Shown one piece after another: positions 18,941 through 28,108 of a stretch of 64,000 nt of DNA. This stretch comes from Siculibacillus sp. Lineage in GTDB: Bacteria; Pseudomonadota; Alphaproteobacteria; Rhizobiales; Ancalomicrobiaceae. How positions within the stretch are numbered: the stretch's first letter is position 1; every line of letters begins with the position of its first letter. The notes beneath the pieces are model-generated. The model had not been told where the DNA came from. It searched no databases and was given only the letters and a program-made list of their open reading frames with translations. The stretch is taken from the NCBI GenBank assembly GCA_030247555.1, contig JAOTSD010000004.1, positions 1 through 64,000 on the forward strand, given 5' to 3'. Both the position numbers and the translations under genes were made by a program.

Positions 18941-20043
18941 GTCCAACGCCGCTCGAGCACCGCATCAGGGCGCTCGTCCGGCTGAACGGGCCGATGCCGG
19001 TCTTCGACTACATGGGCCTGTGCCTCGGTGATCCCGAGCACGGCTACTACATGGCCCGCGAGCCCTTCGGGCAGGCGGGCGACTTCGTCACCGCTCCCGA
19101 GGTCTCGCAGATGTTCGGCGAGATGATCGGTGCCTTCGTCGTCGAGACCTGGGAACGGCTCGGCCGACCCGCGCCGTTCAATCTCGTCGAGTTCGGCCCC
19201 GGCCGCGGAACCCTGATGGCCGACCTCTTGCGCGTCGCCCGAAGGGTGCCCGCCTTCCTCGCCGCGGCGCGTCTGCATCTGGTCGAGACCAGCCCGAGGC
19301 TGAGGGCGAAACAGGCCGCGGCGCTCGCAGGTCAGCCGCTCAGACCAACTTGGCACGAGCGGTTCGACACCGTCCCGGCGGGGCCGATCCTCGTCGTCGC
19401 CAACGAATTCTTCGACGCCCTGCCGATCCGCCAGTTCGAGTTCCGGGACGGAGGCTGGCACGAGCGCGTCGTCGGTCTCGACGACGGTGGCGGCCTCGCC
19501 TTCGGGCTCGGTCCGTCGCGACTGCCGGAGGGCGTGGCGCCGACGGCGGGGACGCCGCGGGAGGGTACCCTCCTCGAGGTTTCCCCGATCGGCGTCGAGA
19601 TCATGGCGGCGCTGGCGCGGCGCGTCGTCGCGGATCGGGGCCTCGTCGTCGCCGTCGACTACGGCTATGCCGGCCCGGCCTTCGGCGACACGTTCCAAGC
19701 GATTCGCGCCCACACCTACGTCGACCCGCTCGGTCGCCCGGGCGAGGCGGATCTCACCGCCCACGTCGATTTCTCGGCGCTCGCCCGTGCCGCGCGCGGG
19801 GTCGGCGCCGCCGTCCACGGGCCGGTCGAGCAGGGCGAGTTCCTGCTCGCCCTCGGGCTCGCCGAACGCGCCGGACGTCTCGGCGCCGACAAGGACGAGG
19901 CGACCCGCGCCGAGATCGTTTCCCAGGTGAGCCGGCTCGTCGGGCCGGAGGAGATGGGGGCGTTGTTCAAGGTGCTCGCCGTCACGCCGCCCGGCATCCT
20001 GCCGCCGGGCTTTCCTCACCCGACGGGAGCCACCGCGCCGTGA
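18937..20043 (+). CDS. MidA/NDUFAF7-family SAM-dependent methyltransferase
   Basis: A 368-residue class I methyltransferase of the DUF185/MidA group. Motif I is EFGPGRGTLMADLLR, followed by the family block VVANEFFDALPIRQFEF and later DYGYAGP. The mitochondrial homologue NDUFAF7 dimethylates an arginine of a complex I subunit; the bacterial role is likely similar but unproven. It is the middle gene of a coupled lgt-midA-pgeF unit. Confidence 0.9.
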   Translation: MSPTPLEHRIRALVRLNGPMPVFDYMGLCLGDPEHGYYMAREPFGQAGDFVTAPEVSQMFGEMIGAFVVETWERLGRPAPFNLVEFGPGRGTLMADLLRVARRVPAFLAAARLHLVETSPRLRAKQAAALAGQPLRPTWHERFDTVPAGPILVVANEFFDALPIRQFEFRDGGWHERVVGLDDGGGLAFGLGPSRLPEGVAPTAGTPREGTLLEVSPIGVEIMAALARRVVADRGLVVAVDYGYAGPAFGDTFQAIRAHTYVDPLGRPGEADLTAHVDFSALARAARGVGAAVHGPVEQGEFLLALGLAERAGRLGADKDEATRAEIVSQVSRLVGPEEMGALFKVLAVTPPGILPPGFPHPTGATAP

Positions 20044-20858
20044 TCCGTTCGAATCTTCTCGCCGACCTTCCCGGTATCGCCCACGGCTTCTTCACCCGCG
20101 ACGGCGGCGTCTCGGAAGGGCTCTACGCCAGCCTCAACGTCGGTCTCGGCTCGAAGGACGCCCGCGACGCGGTGATCGAGAACCGCGCTCGCGTCGCCCG
20201 TGCCCTCGGCGTCGAGGATCGCGCTCTGGCCATGCCCTATCAGGTCCATTCCCCCGACGTGGTGGTGGTCGAGGACCCCTGGCCGCACGGCGAGGGGCCT
20301 CATGCCGACGCGGTGGTGACCGGCCGGTCGGGCCTCGCCGTCGGGGTCGCCACCGCCGACTGCGGGCCGATTCTCTTCGCCGACCGCGGTGGCCGCGCCG
20401 TCGGGGCGGCGCACGCCGGCTGGAAGGGGGCGATCGGCGGGGTGATCGAAGCGACGGTGGCGGCGATGGAGGGACTCGGGGCACGGCGGAGCGACATCGT
20501 CGCGGTGTTGGGGCCGACGATCTCGGCCGCCGCCTACGAGGTCGGGCCGGAATTCGTCGCGCGTTTCCTCGCCGAGGCGCCGGACCACGCCCGCTTCTTC
20601 GTGCCGTCGGCCCGGGCGGGTCACGCCATGTTCGATCTGCCGGCCTTCATCATGCTGCGGCTCGCCGAGGCCAGTGTCGGCCGGGCGGAGAATCTGGCGC
20701 TGTGCACCTATTCCGACGAGGACCGCTTCTTCTCCTATCGCCGCACCACCCATCGCGAGGAACCGGACTACGGTCGACTCGTCTCGGCCATCGCGCTGAC
20801 CGCGGCGCGCCGAAGCGGTGCGTCCGGACGTCTCGACCGGCACGCCGATCTCGGCTAG
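20040..20858 (+). CDS. pgeF: Peptidoglycan editing factor PgeF (laccase-domain protein)
   Basis: A 272-residue protein of the YfiH/DUF152 family, which removes wrongly incorporated residues from peptidoglycan precursors. Diagnostic segments are FTRDGGVSEGLYASLN, the ATADCGPILF metal-site cysteine and AHAGWKG histidine, and the C-terminal DRFFSYRR. The GTG at 20040 overlaps the midA stop (GTGA). It closes the lgt-midA-pgeF operon. Confidence 0.94.
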   Translation: MIRSNLLADLPGIAHGFFTRDGGVSEGLYASLNVGLGSKDARDAVIENRARVARALGVEDRALAMPYQVHSPDVVVVEDPWPHGEGPHADAVVTGRSGLAVGVATADCGPILFADRGGRAVGAAHAGWKGAIGGVIEATVAAMEGLGARRSDIVAVLGPTISAAAYEVGPEFVARFLAEAPDHARFFVPSARAGHAMFDLPAFIMLRLAEASVGRAENLALCTYSDEDRFFSYRRTTHREEPDYGRLVSAIALTAARRSGASGRLDRHADLG

Positions 20859-20895
20859 ACACGAGGGCCAAGTGTTCTGGGAAGGCGGCGCCTCC

Positions 20896-21432
20896 ATGTC
20901 TCGACGCGATGTATCCCTCGGCCGCCGGTCGCTCCTGATGCGCGCCGGCCTCGCCGTTCTCGGCGCCGGCCTCCTCGCCGGCTGTGCGGAGGGCATCGGC
21001 GACGGCGGCACGCTCCTCGACGGTCGCACCCGGCTGCCGCCGCTCGCCGCCGCGCCGCCGGCCGGCCACGCCACGGTCCAGATGCTGCCCTTCACCGGCA
21101 TTCCGGTGACCATCGGCGACGGCATCTACCACCGCTTCCGCGAGCGGGCGAAGGAAACCGGCATCGAACTCGTCCACCGGCTCGATGAACCGGCGCACTT
21201 CCGCATCCAGGGTCATTTCGTCGCCATCGGCCACGAGACCTCGACCACCATCATCTTCACCTACGAGATCTTCGACGCCGCCGGCCGGCGCGTCCACCGC
21301 ATCGTCGGGCAGGAGGTGGCGCGACTCACCGACGGCGATCCGTGGAGCCGCGTCGACACCGAGGTGGAGGAGCGTCTGGCGGTTCGTGCGGTACGCGCCA
21401 TCAAGGCTTGGTTGACCCGCGCCGCGACCTGA
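20896..21432 (+). CDS. Predicted lipoprotein
   Basis: A 178-residue protein with a Lys/Arg-rich N-terminus, a hydrophobic helix and a clear lipobox LLAGC with the cysteine at residue 30, so it should be lipidated by Lgt. After a Pro/Ala-rich linker the mature part has a compact domain with VQMLPFTGIPVTIGD and an ETSTTIIFTYEIFD stretch. I do not recognise a functional family. An earlier GTG at 20871 is an alternative start. It lies 37 bases after pgeF. Confidence 0.8.
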   Translation: MSRRDVSLGRRSLLMRAGLAVLGAGLLAGCAEGIGDGGTLLDGRTRLPPLAAAPPAGHATVQMLPFTGIPVTIGDGIYHRFRERAKETGIELVHRLDEPAHFRIQGHFVAIGHETSTTIIFTYEIFDAAGRRVHRIVGQEVARLTDGDPWSRVDTEVEERLAVRAVRAIKAWLTRAAT

Positions 21433-21597
21433 TCCCGCCGCCGCGGCCGCTCGCCATCGCGCCTGCGAGATCATCGGTTTACGGATCTGGAAGGGCTTGA
21501 TAAAAGGCCCGCCATCCGCGGCGTCGCGCTCGGCGCCGGTCGACTTTCCGGGGTTCGGCATCGTCGGCCGTTCCCGCACCTCGTCGAGAGGCACACG

Positions 21598-22530
21598 ATG
21601 AAGCTCGTCTGTGGCAACTCCAACCGGGCACTGGCCGACGCGATCACCCGGTATCTCGAGATCCCGTTGTCGAGCTGCCTCGTACGCCGCTTCGCCGATC
21701 AGGAGATCTTCGTCGAGATCCAGGAGAACGTGCGCGGCGAGGACGTCTTCGTCCTTCAGTCGACCTCCTATCCGGCGAACGACCACCTGATGGAGCTCCT
21801 GATCATGATCGACGCGCTGCGTCGGTCTTCGGCCAAGCGCATCACCGCCGTGCTGCCCTATTTCGGCTACGCCCGACAGGACCGCAAACCCGGCCCGCGC
21901 ACGCCGATCTCGGCCAAGCTCGTCGCCAACATCATCACCCGCGCCGGCGCCGACCGGGTGCTGACCATCGATCTGCACGCCGGTCAGATCCAAGGCTTCT
22001 TCGACATCCCGACCGACAACCTCTACGCCGCCCCGGTGATGATGCGCGACATCAAGGAGCGCTACGCGCCGGGCACCGTCATGGTGGTGTCGCCCGACGT
22101 CGGCGGCGTGGTGCGTGCCCGGGCGCTGGCCAAGCGCATCGACGCGCCGCTCGCCATCGTCGACAAGCGCCGCGAACGACCGGGCGAATCGGAGGTGATG
22201 AACGTCATCGGCGACGTCTCCGGCCGCTCCTGCATCCTGGTCGACGACATCATCGATTCGGGCGGCACCCTGTGCAACGCCGCCGAGGCGCTGCTCGCCC
22301 GCGGCGCCAAGGACGTGTCGGCCTACTGCACCCACGGCGTGCTCTCCGGCGGTGCGGTCACCCGCATCTCCGCCTCCAGCCTCAAGGAACTGGTCATCAC
22401 CGACTCGATCCAGCCGACCGAGGCGATCAAGGCGGCGTCCAACATCCGTGTCCTGTCGGTGGCTCCGCTTCTCGGCGAGGCGATCGCCCGCACCGCGCAG
22501 GAGCAATCGGTGTCCAGTCTCTTCGACTGA
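21598..22530 (+). CDS. prs: Ribose-phosphate pyrophosphokinase (PRPP synthetase)
   Basis: A 310-residue enzyme that makes PRPP from ribose 5-phosphate and ATP for nucleotide, His and Trp synthesis and for salvage by apt. The N-terminal [11 protein letters not shown], the [10 protein letters not shown] loop, [14 protein letters not shown] and the PRPP loop [12 protein letters not shown] are all present. Length is standard. The 165-base upstream region includes TTGATAAAAGG-like AT-richer sequence near 21500 that may be part of its promoter. A strong terminator follows. Confidence 0.97.
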   Translation: MKLVCGNSNRALADAITRYLEIPLSSCLVRRFADQEIFVEIQENVRGEDVFVLQSTSYPANDHLMELLIMIDALRRSSAKRITAVLPYFGYARQDRKPGPRTPISAKLVANIITRAGADRVLTIDLHAGQIQGFFDIPTDNLYAAPVMMRDIKERYAPGTVMVVSPDVGGVVRARALAKRIDAPLAIVDKRRERPGESEVMNVIGDVSGRSCILVDDIIDSGGTLCNAAEALLARGAKDVSAYCTHGVLSGGAVTRISASSLKELVITDSIQPTEAIKAASNIRVLSVAPLLGEAIARTAQEQSVSSLFD

Positions 22531-22553
22531 ACCGCTGCCGTCGTTCTTCGTCG

Positions 22554-22578
22554 AAGGCCGCCTCCGGGCGGCCTTTTT
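22554..22578 (+). terminator. Intrinsic terminator of prs
   Basis: A seven-base GC stem (22556-22562 with 22567-22573, TCCG loop), extended by AA/TT pairing, runs straight into TTTTT. It begins 24 bases after the prs stop. Confidence 0.88.
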
Positions 22579-22648
22579 CGCAGCGCCGGGGCCGCTGGCA
22601 CTTCAGCCGAGACCGGACTAAGGTGGCGACCGATCGACGGAGATCCCC

Positions 22649-23290
22649 ATGGTGACGAAGAAGGTCGTCGAGAAGATCGAAGATGCCCTGCTGGCGTCGG
22701 CCGGCGAGAAGGCCTTCCTCGACATCCGCCTCTCCGAGATCGCCGATCGCGCCGGGGTCGACCTCGCCGAACTGCGCCGGGCCTTCGACGGGCCCTTCGC
22801 CATTCTCGAGAGCTTCTGCCGGCGCATCGACGTACGGGTGCTGGAGACCGACGACCCGTCGCTGGCCGGTGAGTCGAGCCGCGAGCGGCTGTTCGACGCG
22901 TTGATGCGCCGCTTCGACCTGTTGGTGCCGTATCGCGCCGGCATCGCGGGGCTGGAGCGTGCGGCGCGGCGCGACCCGGTCCTCGCCTGCCATCTCGCCC
23001 GCCTCGCCTGCGGGTCGCAGACGTGGTTGCTCGAATCGGCCGGTATCTCCACCGCCGGCCTCATCGGCCGGCTGCGTGCCCCGGTCCTCGCCGCGGCGTT
23101 GGTGCGCCTCGTCCCGGTCTTCCTCGCCGACGAGGAAGCGGGGCTGCCCAAGACCATGGCGGCGCTCGACGAGACCCTCGATCGCCTCGGCGACTGGCAG
23201 AATCGGGTGGCGCGCGTCCTTACCTCCGCTGCCCGTTGGACCCGTCGCGGCGGGCCGTCCGCCGAAGAGGCGGAGGGGTCGGGAATCTGA
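22649..23290 (+). CDS. TetR/AcrR-type transcriptional regulator
   Basis: A 213-residue protein with an N-terminal three-helix TetR DNA-binding domain (LDIRLSEIADRAGVDLAELRRAF, residues ~24-48) and an all-alpha C-terminal domain of unknown ligand. GGAG precedes the ATG at 22649. It stands alone between prs and a divergently ended TRIC channel gene, so the target operon is not evident. Confidence 0.82.
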   Translation: MVTKKVVEKIEDALLASAGEKAFLDIRLSEIADRAGVDLAELRRAFDGPFAILESFCRRIDVRVLETDDPSLAGESSRERLFDALMRRFDLLVPYRAGIAGLERAARRDPVLACHLARLACGSQTWLLESAGISTAGLIGRLRAPVLAAALVRLVPVFLADEEAGLPKTMAALDETLDRLGDWQNRVARVLTSAARWTRRGGPSAEEAEGSGI

Positions 23291-23364
23291 AGGGCCGGTC
23301 GGCGCGTTCGACCGACCGCATCCCGTGCCTGTACATCGGCGACCGCCTCGCGGCGCGGCTCGTG

Positions 23365-24009
23365 TCACGGCCCGCGGTCGTTCTCCTCGTCGGCCGCCGC
23401 CGCTCCGCCCGGGCCGACGACCGGCAGGTTCCATCCCTTCTTCAGGGCGATCAGGCGCAATCCCGTCGCCAGCGCGGCGCCGACCGTCGCGGTGATCGCA
23501 TCGGCGAGGCCGAGCATGCCGCCGAAGGCGACGATCAGCCCGCCGAGGAGCGCAGCCAAGGCGTAGATCTCCTTCTGAAGGACCATCGGCGTCTGCGCGG
23601 TCAGGATGTCCCGCCCGATTCCGCCGCCGATGGCCGACACCATGCCGAGCATCGCCGCCATGAGCGGCGAGAGGCCCGCCTCGAGCGCATGGCGGGTTCC
23701 GACCACGGCGAAGACGCCGAGCCCCAGCGCGTCGAAGAAGGCGACCGGCGCCGCCAGGCGGGCGATCGCGCCTCGGGCGAACCACGTGGCGGCGGCGGCG
23801 AGGCAGGCGACGGCGCAGTAGTGCCACGTGGCGATCGCCAGCGGCGGCGTCGTTCCGATCAACACGTCGCGGACGATACCGCCCGAGGTCGAGGCGACGA
23901 AGGCGAGGAAGGCGATGCCGAAGGGGTCGAGCCGGCGTTCGGTGGCGCGGGTGGCGCCGCTGAGTGCGAAGGCGAGCGAACCGACGAGATCGAGAACGGT
24001 CAGGAGCAT
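23365..24009 (-). CDS. Trimeric intracellular cation (TRIC) channel family membrane protein
   Basis: A 214-residue, seven-helix membrane protein of the YadS/UPF0126/TRIC family. The two internally repeated motifs STSGGIVRDVLIG and AIGGGIGRDILT are the family hallmark and line the ion path in structurally studied members. A short hydrophilic C-terminal tail follows. The ion carried here is unknown; potassium and sodium are reported for relatives. The start at 24009 begins directly before the first helix. Confidence 0.9.
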   Translation of the reverse strand: MLLTVLDLVGSLAFALSGATRATERRLDPFGIAFLAFVASTSGGIVRDVLIGTTPPLAIATWHYCAVACLAAAATWFARGAIARLAAPVAFFDALGLGVFAVVGTRHALEAGLSPLMAAMLGMVSAIGGGIGRDILTAQTPMVLQKEIYALAALLGGLIVAFGGMLGLADAITATVGAALATGLRLIALKKGWNLPVVGPGGAAAADEENDRGP

Positions 24010-24149
24010 CGGGTCACTCCGTTGGGCGGGCGAGTGGCGCCGCCGCCTCGGGCGACCGAAGGGCGGGGTGCGCCGGATCGTAGCGAACCGACCCGGGGAG
24101 AGTCGAACGAAACGACGAGGGTCCCGGCGCGATGCGCCGGAACCGCTCC

Positions 24150-25550
24150 TCACCCCGGAATTCGGACGACGGCTCTGAGGCCGCCCATCGGGGCGGTGTC
24201 GAGGGTGATGTCGCCGCCGTGACCGCGGGCGATGTCGCGGGCGATGGCGAGGCCGAGACCGGTGCCGCCCTCGTCCTGGTTGCGCGCCTCGTCGAGCCGA
24301 TAAAAGGGGCGGAAGACGTTGGCGCGCTCCGCCTCGGGCACACCGGGACCGTCGTCGTCGACGATGACGTGGAGATAGCCCTCGGCATGGCGGCCGGCGA
24401 GGCGGACGTGCTCGCCGTGGCGGCAGGCGTTGCCGACGAGGTTGCCGATCATGCGCTTGAAGGCGTTGGGCCGCACCGTCAGAGTCGGGTCGCCCTCGTA
24501 GGCGAGGGCCACGGCGAAGCCCGCCCGCTCCGCCTCGATCTGGATCGAGCGCAGCAGTTCGGCGACGTCGGTCGCCGCCGCCTCCTCGTCGCCTTCGCCG
24601 CGGGCGAAGGCGAGATAGGCCTCGAGCATCGCCTGCATCTCGTCGACGTCGGCCTCGAGCGCTTCGATCTCGGCATCGGGCGGCAGCAGGGCCAGTTGCA
24701 GGCGGAAGCGGGTGAGCACCGTCCTCAGGTCGTGGCTGACGCCGGCGAGCATGGCGGTACGCTGTTCGATCTGCCGTTCGATGCGGCGGCGCATCACCGA
24801 GAAGGCTTCGCCGGCGCGGCGCACCTCGCGCGCTCCGGTCGGTTTGAAGGTGCCCACCGGGCGCCCCTTGCCGAAGCTCTCGGCGGCGTCGGCGAGACGT
24901 TGGATCGGGCGGATCTGGTTGCGCAGGAACAGGATGGCGATGGTGAGCAGCACCACCGACGTCGTCACCATCCACACCAGGAAGATGTGCGAGTTCGAGG
25001 CATAGGCCTGCGAGCGCCGGGCGAGGACGCGCAGGACGTCGGTGCCCATGTCGATGCGGATCTCGACGAGGTCGGAATTGCCGACCGTGTCGATCCAGAA
25101 GGGCCGATGGATGCGCGTGACGATCTCGTCGGAGAGAGCGGTGTCGAGCAGCGAGAAGAACGGCTTCGGCCCGGGCGGAGGCAGTTCCTCGCCCTTGAGC
25201 AGGGACACCGAGACGCCGAGGTCGCGTCGGGCGATGCGGGTGATGGTGTCCCAGTCGGGGTCCTGCGGATAGGTCTCCACCACGGCGATGATGGCGGCGA
25301 TGTCGCGGGTCAGCGCTTCGGAGAGACGGCGGGTGACGAGGTCCCAGTGACGCTCCATGAAGACGTAGGCGACCACCGACTGCAGGATGAGCATCGGCAG
25401 CAGAACGATCAGCAGCGACCGGCCGTAGAGGCCTTTCGGCATCCGTTCGGCGATCGAGCGGGCGAGGCGCCGCCAGCCGAGACGCAGCCGGATGATCGGT
25501 GTGTCGCGCAGGGCGCGCGGCGGGTTCGGGCGGTCGCCGGCCTCGGTCAT
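24150..25550 (-). CDS. Sensor histidine kinase (EnvZ-like)
   Basis: This 466-residue kinase has an N-terminal helix (~45-65), a periplasmic sensor region of about 110 residues, a second helix (~190-210), a HAMP domain, a HisKA domain with the phospho-acceptor His in GVSHDLRTVLTRF, and an ATPase domain with N box NLVGNACRHG and G boxes DDDGPGVP and GTGLGLAIA. It overlaps the response regulator gene by ATGA and ends a MarR-regulator-kinase operon. The signal is unknown. Confidence 0.94.
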   Translation of the reverse strand: MTEAGDRPNPPRALRDTPIIRLRLGWRRLARSIAERMPKGLYGRSLLIVLLPMLILQSVVAYVFMERHWDLVTRRLSEALTRDIAAIIAVVETYPQDPDWDTITRIARRDLGVSVSLLKGEELPPPGPKPFFSLLDTALSDEIVTRIHRPFWIDTVGNSDLVEIRIDMGTDVLRVLARRSQAYASNSHIFLVWMVTTSVVLLTIAILFLRNQIRPIQRLADAAESFGKGRPVGTFKPTGAREVRRAGEAFSVMRRRIERQIEQRTAMLAGVSHDLRTVLTRFRLQLALLPPDAEIEALEADVDEMQAMLEAYLAFARGEGDEEAAATDVAELLRSIQIEAERAGFAVALAYEGDPTLTVRPNAFKRMIGNLVGNACRHGEHVRLAGRHAEGYLHVIVDDDGPGVPEAERANVFRPFYRLDEARNQDEGGTGLGLAIARDIARGHGGDITLDTAPMGGLRAVVRIPG

Positions 25551-26269
25551 CCGCCCGCCTGATCGGTCTTCAGCCGATAGCCCTGGCCGCGCACGGTGAC
25601 GAGATGGAGGGGATTGGCCGGGTCGGTCTCGATCTTGCGGCGCAGGCGGTTGATCTGGACGTCGGCGGTGCGATCGCCGAGCGCGCTCTCACCCTGGACG
25701 ATCTCGTGGCGGGCGATGGTCTCGCCCGGCCGCTCGGCGAACATGCGCATCAGCCGGAGCTCGCTGTCGGTGAGGCGCACCACGTCGTCGTCGCGGCGCA
25801 ACTCGTCTCGATCGACGTCCCAGACGAAGGCCCCGAAGCGGATCTCGCCCGCCTTCGCCTTCGGCGGCGCCACCGTGCCGCGCTTGAGGATGTTGTTGAT
25901 CCGGAGCAGCAGTTCGCGCGGGTCGAAGGGCTTGGCGAGGTAGTCGTCGGCGCCGAGTTCGAGGCCGCGGATGCGGCTCTCGGTCTCGGAACGGGCGGTG
26001 AGCATCAGGATAGGCACGGCGGAGCTGCGCCTGAGATCGGCGGTGAACTCCATGCCGCTCTCCCCCGGCATCATCACGTCGAGCACCAGGAGGTCGAAGT
26101 CGATGATGGCGAGCTTCTTGCGCGCCTCCGCCGCCGAGGCGGCGATGGTGACGCGGAAGCCGTGCTCGGCGAGGAAGCGCGAGATCAGAGTGCGGATGCG
26201 GCTGTCGTCGTCGACGACGAGCAGATGCGGTGCCTCGTCGGAGGGAACCGGAGCGGTGGTCTCGTTCAT
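25547..26269 (-). CDS. OmpR-family response regulator, PetR-like
   Basis: A 240-residue regulator with a receiver domain (acidic pocket VVDDDSR, phosphorylated Asp64 in LVLDVMMPG, Lys in LAKPFDP) and a C-terminal winged helix (LTDSELRLM ... VQINRLRRKIE). Gene order MarR-OmpR matches the PetP-PetR pair that lies upstream of petABC in Rhodobacter and is needed there for bc1 expression. Here the pair is 20 kb away from petABC, so that role is inference. It is coupled to both neighbours by ATGA. Confidence 0.92.
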   Translation of the reverse strand: MNETTAPVPSDEAPHLLVVDDDSRIRTLISRFLAEHGFRVTIAASAAEARKKLAIIDFDLLVLDVMMPGESGMEFTADLRRSSAVPILMLTARSETESRIRGLELGADDYLAKPFDPRELLLRINNILKRGTVAPPKAKAGEIRFGAFVWDVDRDELRRDDDVVRLTDSELRLMRMFAERPGETIARHEIVQGESALGDRTADVQINRLRRKIETDPANPLHLVTVRGQGYRLKTDQAGG

Positions 26270-26820
26270 TCGGCCGCCTCCGGAGGGGGGGGACGGTTGG
26301 TGTAGCGGCTGACCCGCGGCCGTTCGTCGGCGTCGATCATCAACCGCAGGAAGTCACGCGCCCGTTTCGCCCCGTCGGGACCGAGCGCCTGGAAGGCCGC
26401 GGCGATGCGCCCGATCTGCGGCAGGGCCAGCGACCGGGCGAGCGCCCGGCCGGTCGGCGTGGAGTGGAGCAGCCGCTGGCGGCGATCGACCGAACCCGGA
26501 CGGCTCTCGATGTGCCCACCCTCGACGAGATCCTTCAGCACTCGAGCGAGACTCTGCTTGGTGATCTTGAGGATGTCGAGCAGTTCGGCGACCGACAGGC
26601 CGGGGTTGCGATCGACGAAATGCAGCACCCTGTGATGCGCCCGGCCGTAGCCGTATTTGGACAGGATCGCGTCCGGATCGGAGACGAAGTCGCGATAAGC
26701 GAAGAAGAACAGCTCGAGCATCTCGAGGAAGGCGGCCTGCGGCGTCTCGGCGGCCGACCGAGCCGGCGACACGGGGCGCGGCGCTGCGGCGGGTCTGTCA
26801 CGCGCGGTGGGTTCGGCCAT
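26266..26820 (-). CDS. MarR-family regulator, PetP-like
   Basis: A 184-residue MarR-type winged-helix protein with a Pro/Ala-rich N-terminal extension. The domain core reads GRAHHRVLHFVDRNPGLSVAELL, then a recognition helix ITKQSLARVLKDLVE and a wing with SVDRRQRLLH. It starts the MarR-response regulator-kinase operon and is divergent from ilvE. The similarity in order and type to PetP is the reason for the name; the DNA target is unknown. Confidence 0.87.
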   Translation of the reverse strand: MAEPTARDRPAAAPRPVSPARSAAETPQAAFLEMLELFFFAYRDFVSDPDAILSKYGYGRAHHRVLHFVDRNPGLSVAELLDILKITKQSLARVLKDLVEGGHIESRPGSVDRRQRLLHSTPTGRALARSLALPQIGRIAAAFQALGPDGAKRARDFLRLMIDADERPRVSRYTNRPPPPEAAE

Positions 26821-27114
26821 GGCGGCTCGCGGGTCCGTTGCCTGGGTGTCGACGGGCGACGCAGGGAAGCGGCGTGAGAATACCGGGGGAGACGCCGCAA
26901 CGCAAAACCGAACGGTGAGGCGGGGCGGGGAATGGCGCGAGATGTCGCGGACCACGCGCCACCCGGGTGGGCTCGCGGCGCGAGGGTCCACGCCGCCGCT
27001 TGCGAAACCGTGTGGTTTCGACCAAGACGGTGAGCGAGCGTGGACGACGCGATGGCCGACGGCGCGGCGCGACGAGATCCGCGAGAGCAGAGACGACAAA
27101 CGGAGAGACCCCCC
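26821..27114. promoter_or_regulatory. Divergent promoter region between the MarR gene and ilvE
   Basis: This 294-base gap separates the leftward regulator operon from rightward ilvE. Around 27000-27030 the sequence is a little less GC-rich (GAAACCGTGTGGTTTCGACC, with GAAACC/GGTTTC forming a six-base inverted repeat) and could be an operator. CGGAGAGACC provides the ilvE ribosome site. Confidence 0.45.
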
Positions 27115-27987
27115 ATGGCCCCGACCTTCGACGACCGCGACGGCGTGATCTGGTTCGACGGCGAATTCGTCGACTGGCGCGACGCCCGTGTGCATGTGCT
27201 CACCCACGGACTGCACTACGGCTCCTGCGTCTTCGAGGGCCAACGCGCCTATGGCGGCAAAGTCTTCGAGCAGCGCCGCCACCACGAGCGCCTGCACGAG
27301 TCGGCCCGCATCCTCGGCTTCGACGTCCCTTGGACGGTGGAGCAGCTCGACGCGGCCTGCGAGGAACTGCTGAAGCGCATGAACTTCGTCGACGCCTACG
27401 TCCGCCCGGTGGCCTGGCGCGGCTCGGAGATGATGGGCGTCTCGGCGCAGAACAACACCATCCACGTCGCCATCGCCGCCTGGGAGTGGCCGAGCTACTT
27501 CAAGCCGGAAGAGCGGATGAAGGGCATCCGCATCGATCTCGCCGAGTATCGGCGCCCCGACCCGCGCACCGCGCCGTCGAAGTCGAAGGCCGCCGGGCTC
27601 TACATGATCTGCACCATCTCCAAACATGCGGCCGAGAAGAAGGGCTATGCCGACGCCCTGATGCTCGACTGGGAGGGCTTCGTCGCCGAGGCGACCGGCG
27701 CCAACGTCTTCTTCGTCCACGAGGGCAAGATCGTCACGCCGAAGGCCGATCGCTTCCTAGACGGCATCACCCGGCAGACGGTGATCGGATTGGCGAAGAA
27801 GCGCGGCATCGAGGTGATCGAGCGGCGCATCCGATCGGAAGAGATGCATCATTTCACCGAGTGCTTCCTCACCGGCACCGCGGCGGAGGTGACCCCGGTC
27901 TCCGAGATCGCCGACTGGCGCTTCACGCCGGGAACGATCTCGCTCTCCCTGCTCGAGGACTACATGAAGGCCGTGCAACCGAAGTGA
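27115..27987 (+). CDS. ilvE: Branched-chain amino acid aminotransferase
   Basis: A 290-residue fold-type IV PLP enzyme that transaminates Val, Leu and Ile. The N-terminal WFDGEFVDWRDARVHVLTHGLHYG and the central SKAAGLYM segment (with the PLP lysine downstream in the KSKAAG region) are typical, as is the EATGANVFFV block. The ATG at 27115 follows GGAGAG. It neighbours the MarR/OmpR pair divergently, a conserved setting in alphaproteobacteria. Confidence 0.95.
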   Translation: MAPTFDDRDGVIWFDGEFVDWRDARVHVLTHGLHYGSCVFEGQRAYGGKVFEQRRHHERLHESARILGFDVPWTVEQLDAACEELLKRMNFVDAYVRPVAWRGSEMMGVSAQNNTIHVAIAAWEWPSYFKPEERMKGIRIDLAEYRRPDPRTAPSKSKAAGLYMICTISKHAAEKKGYADALMLDWEGFVAEATGANVFFVHEGKIVTPKADRFLDGITRQTVIGLAKKRGIEVIERRIRSEEMHHFTECFLTGTAAEVTPVSEIADWRFTPGTISLSLLEDYMKAVQPK

Positions 27988-28108
27988 TGCTCCGGGCCCG
28001 GGCGCGCCCGCCCGGGCGACGGGTCATCGGTGTTTGACGCCCATGCGAAATTCTACGTATCCTACCCCGGCGGACGGCGAAGGCCGGCCCGGGGGATGGA
28101 GGATCCGC

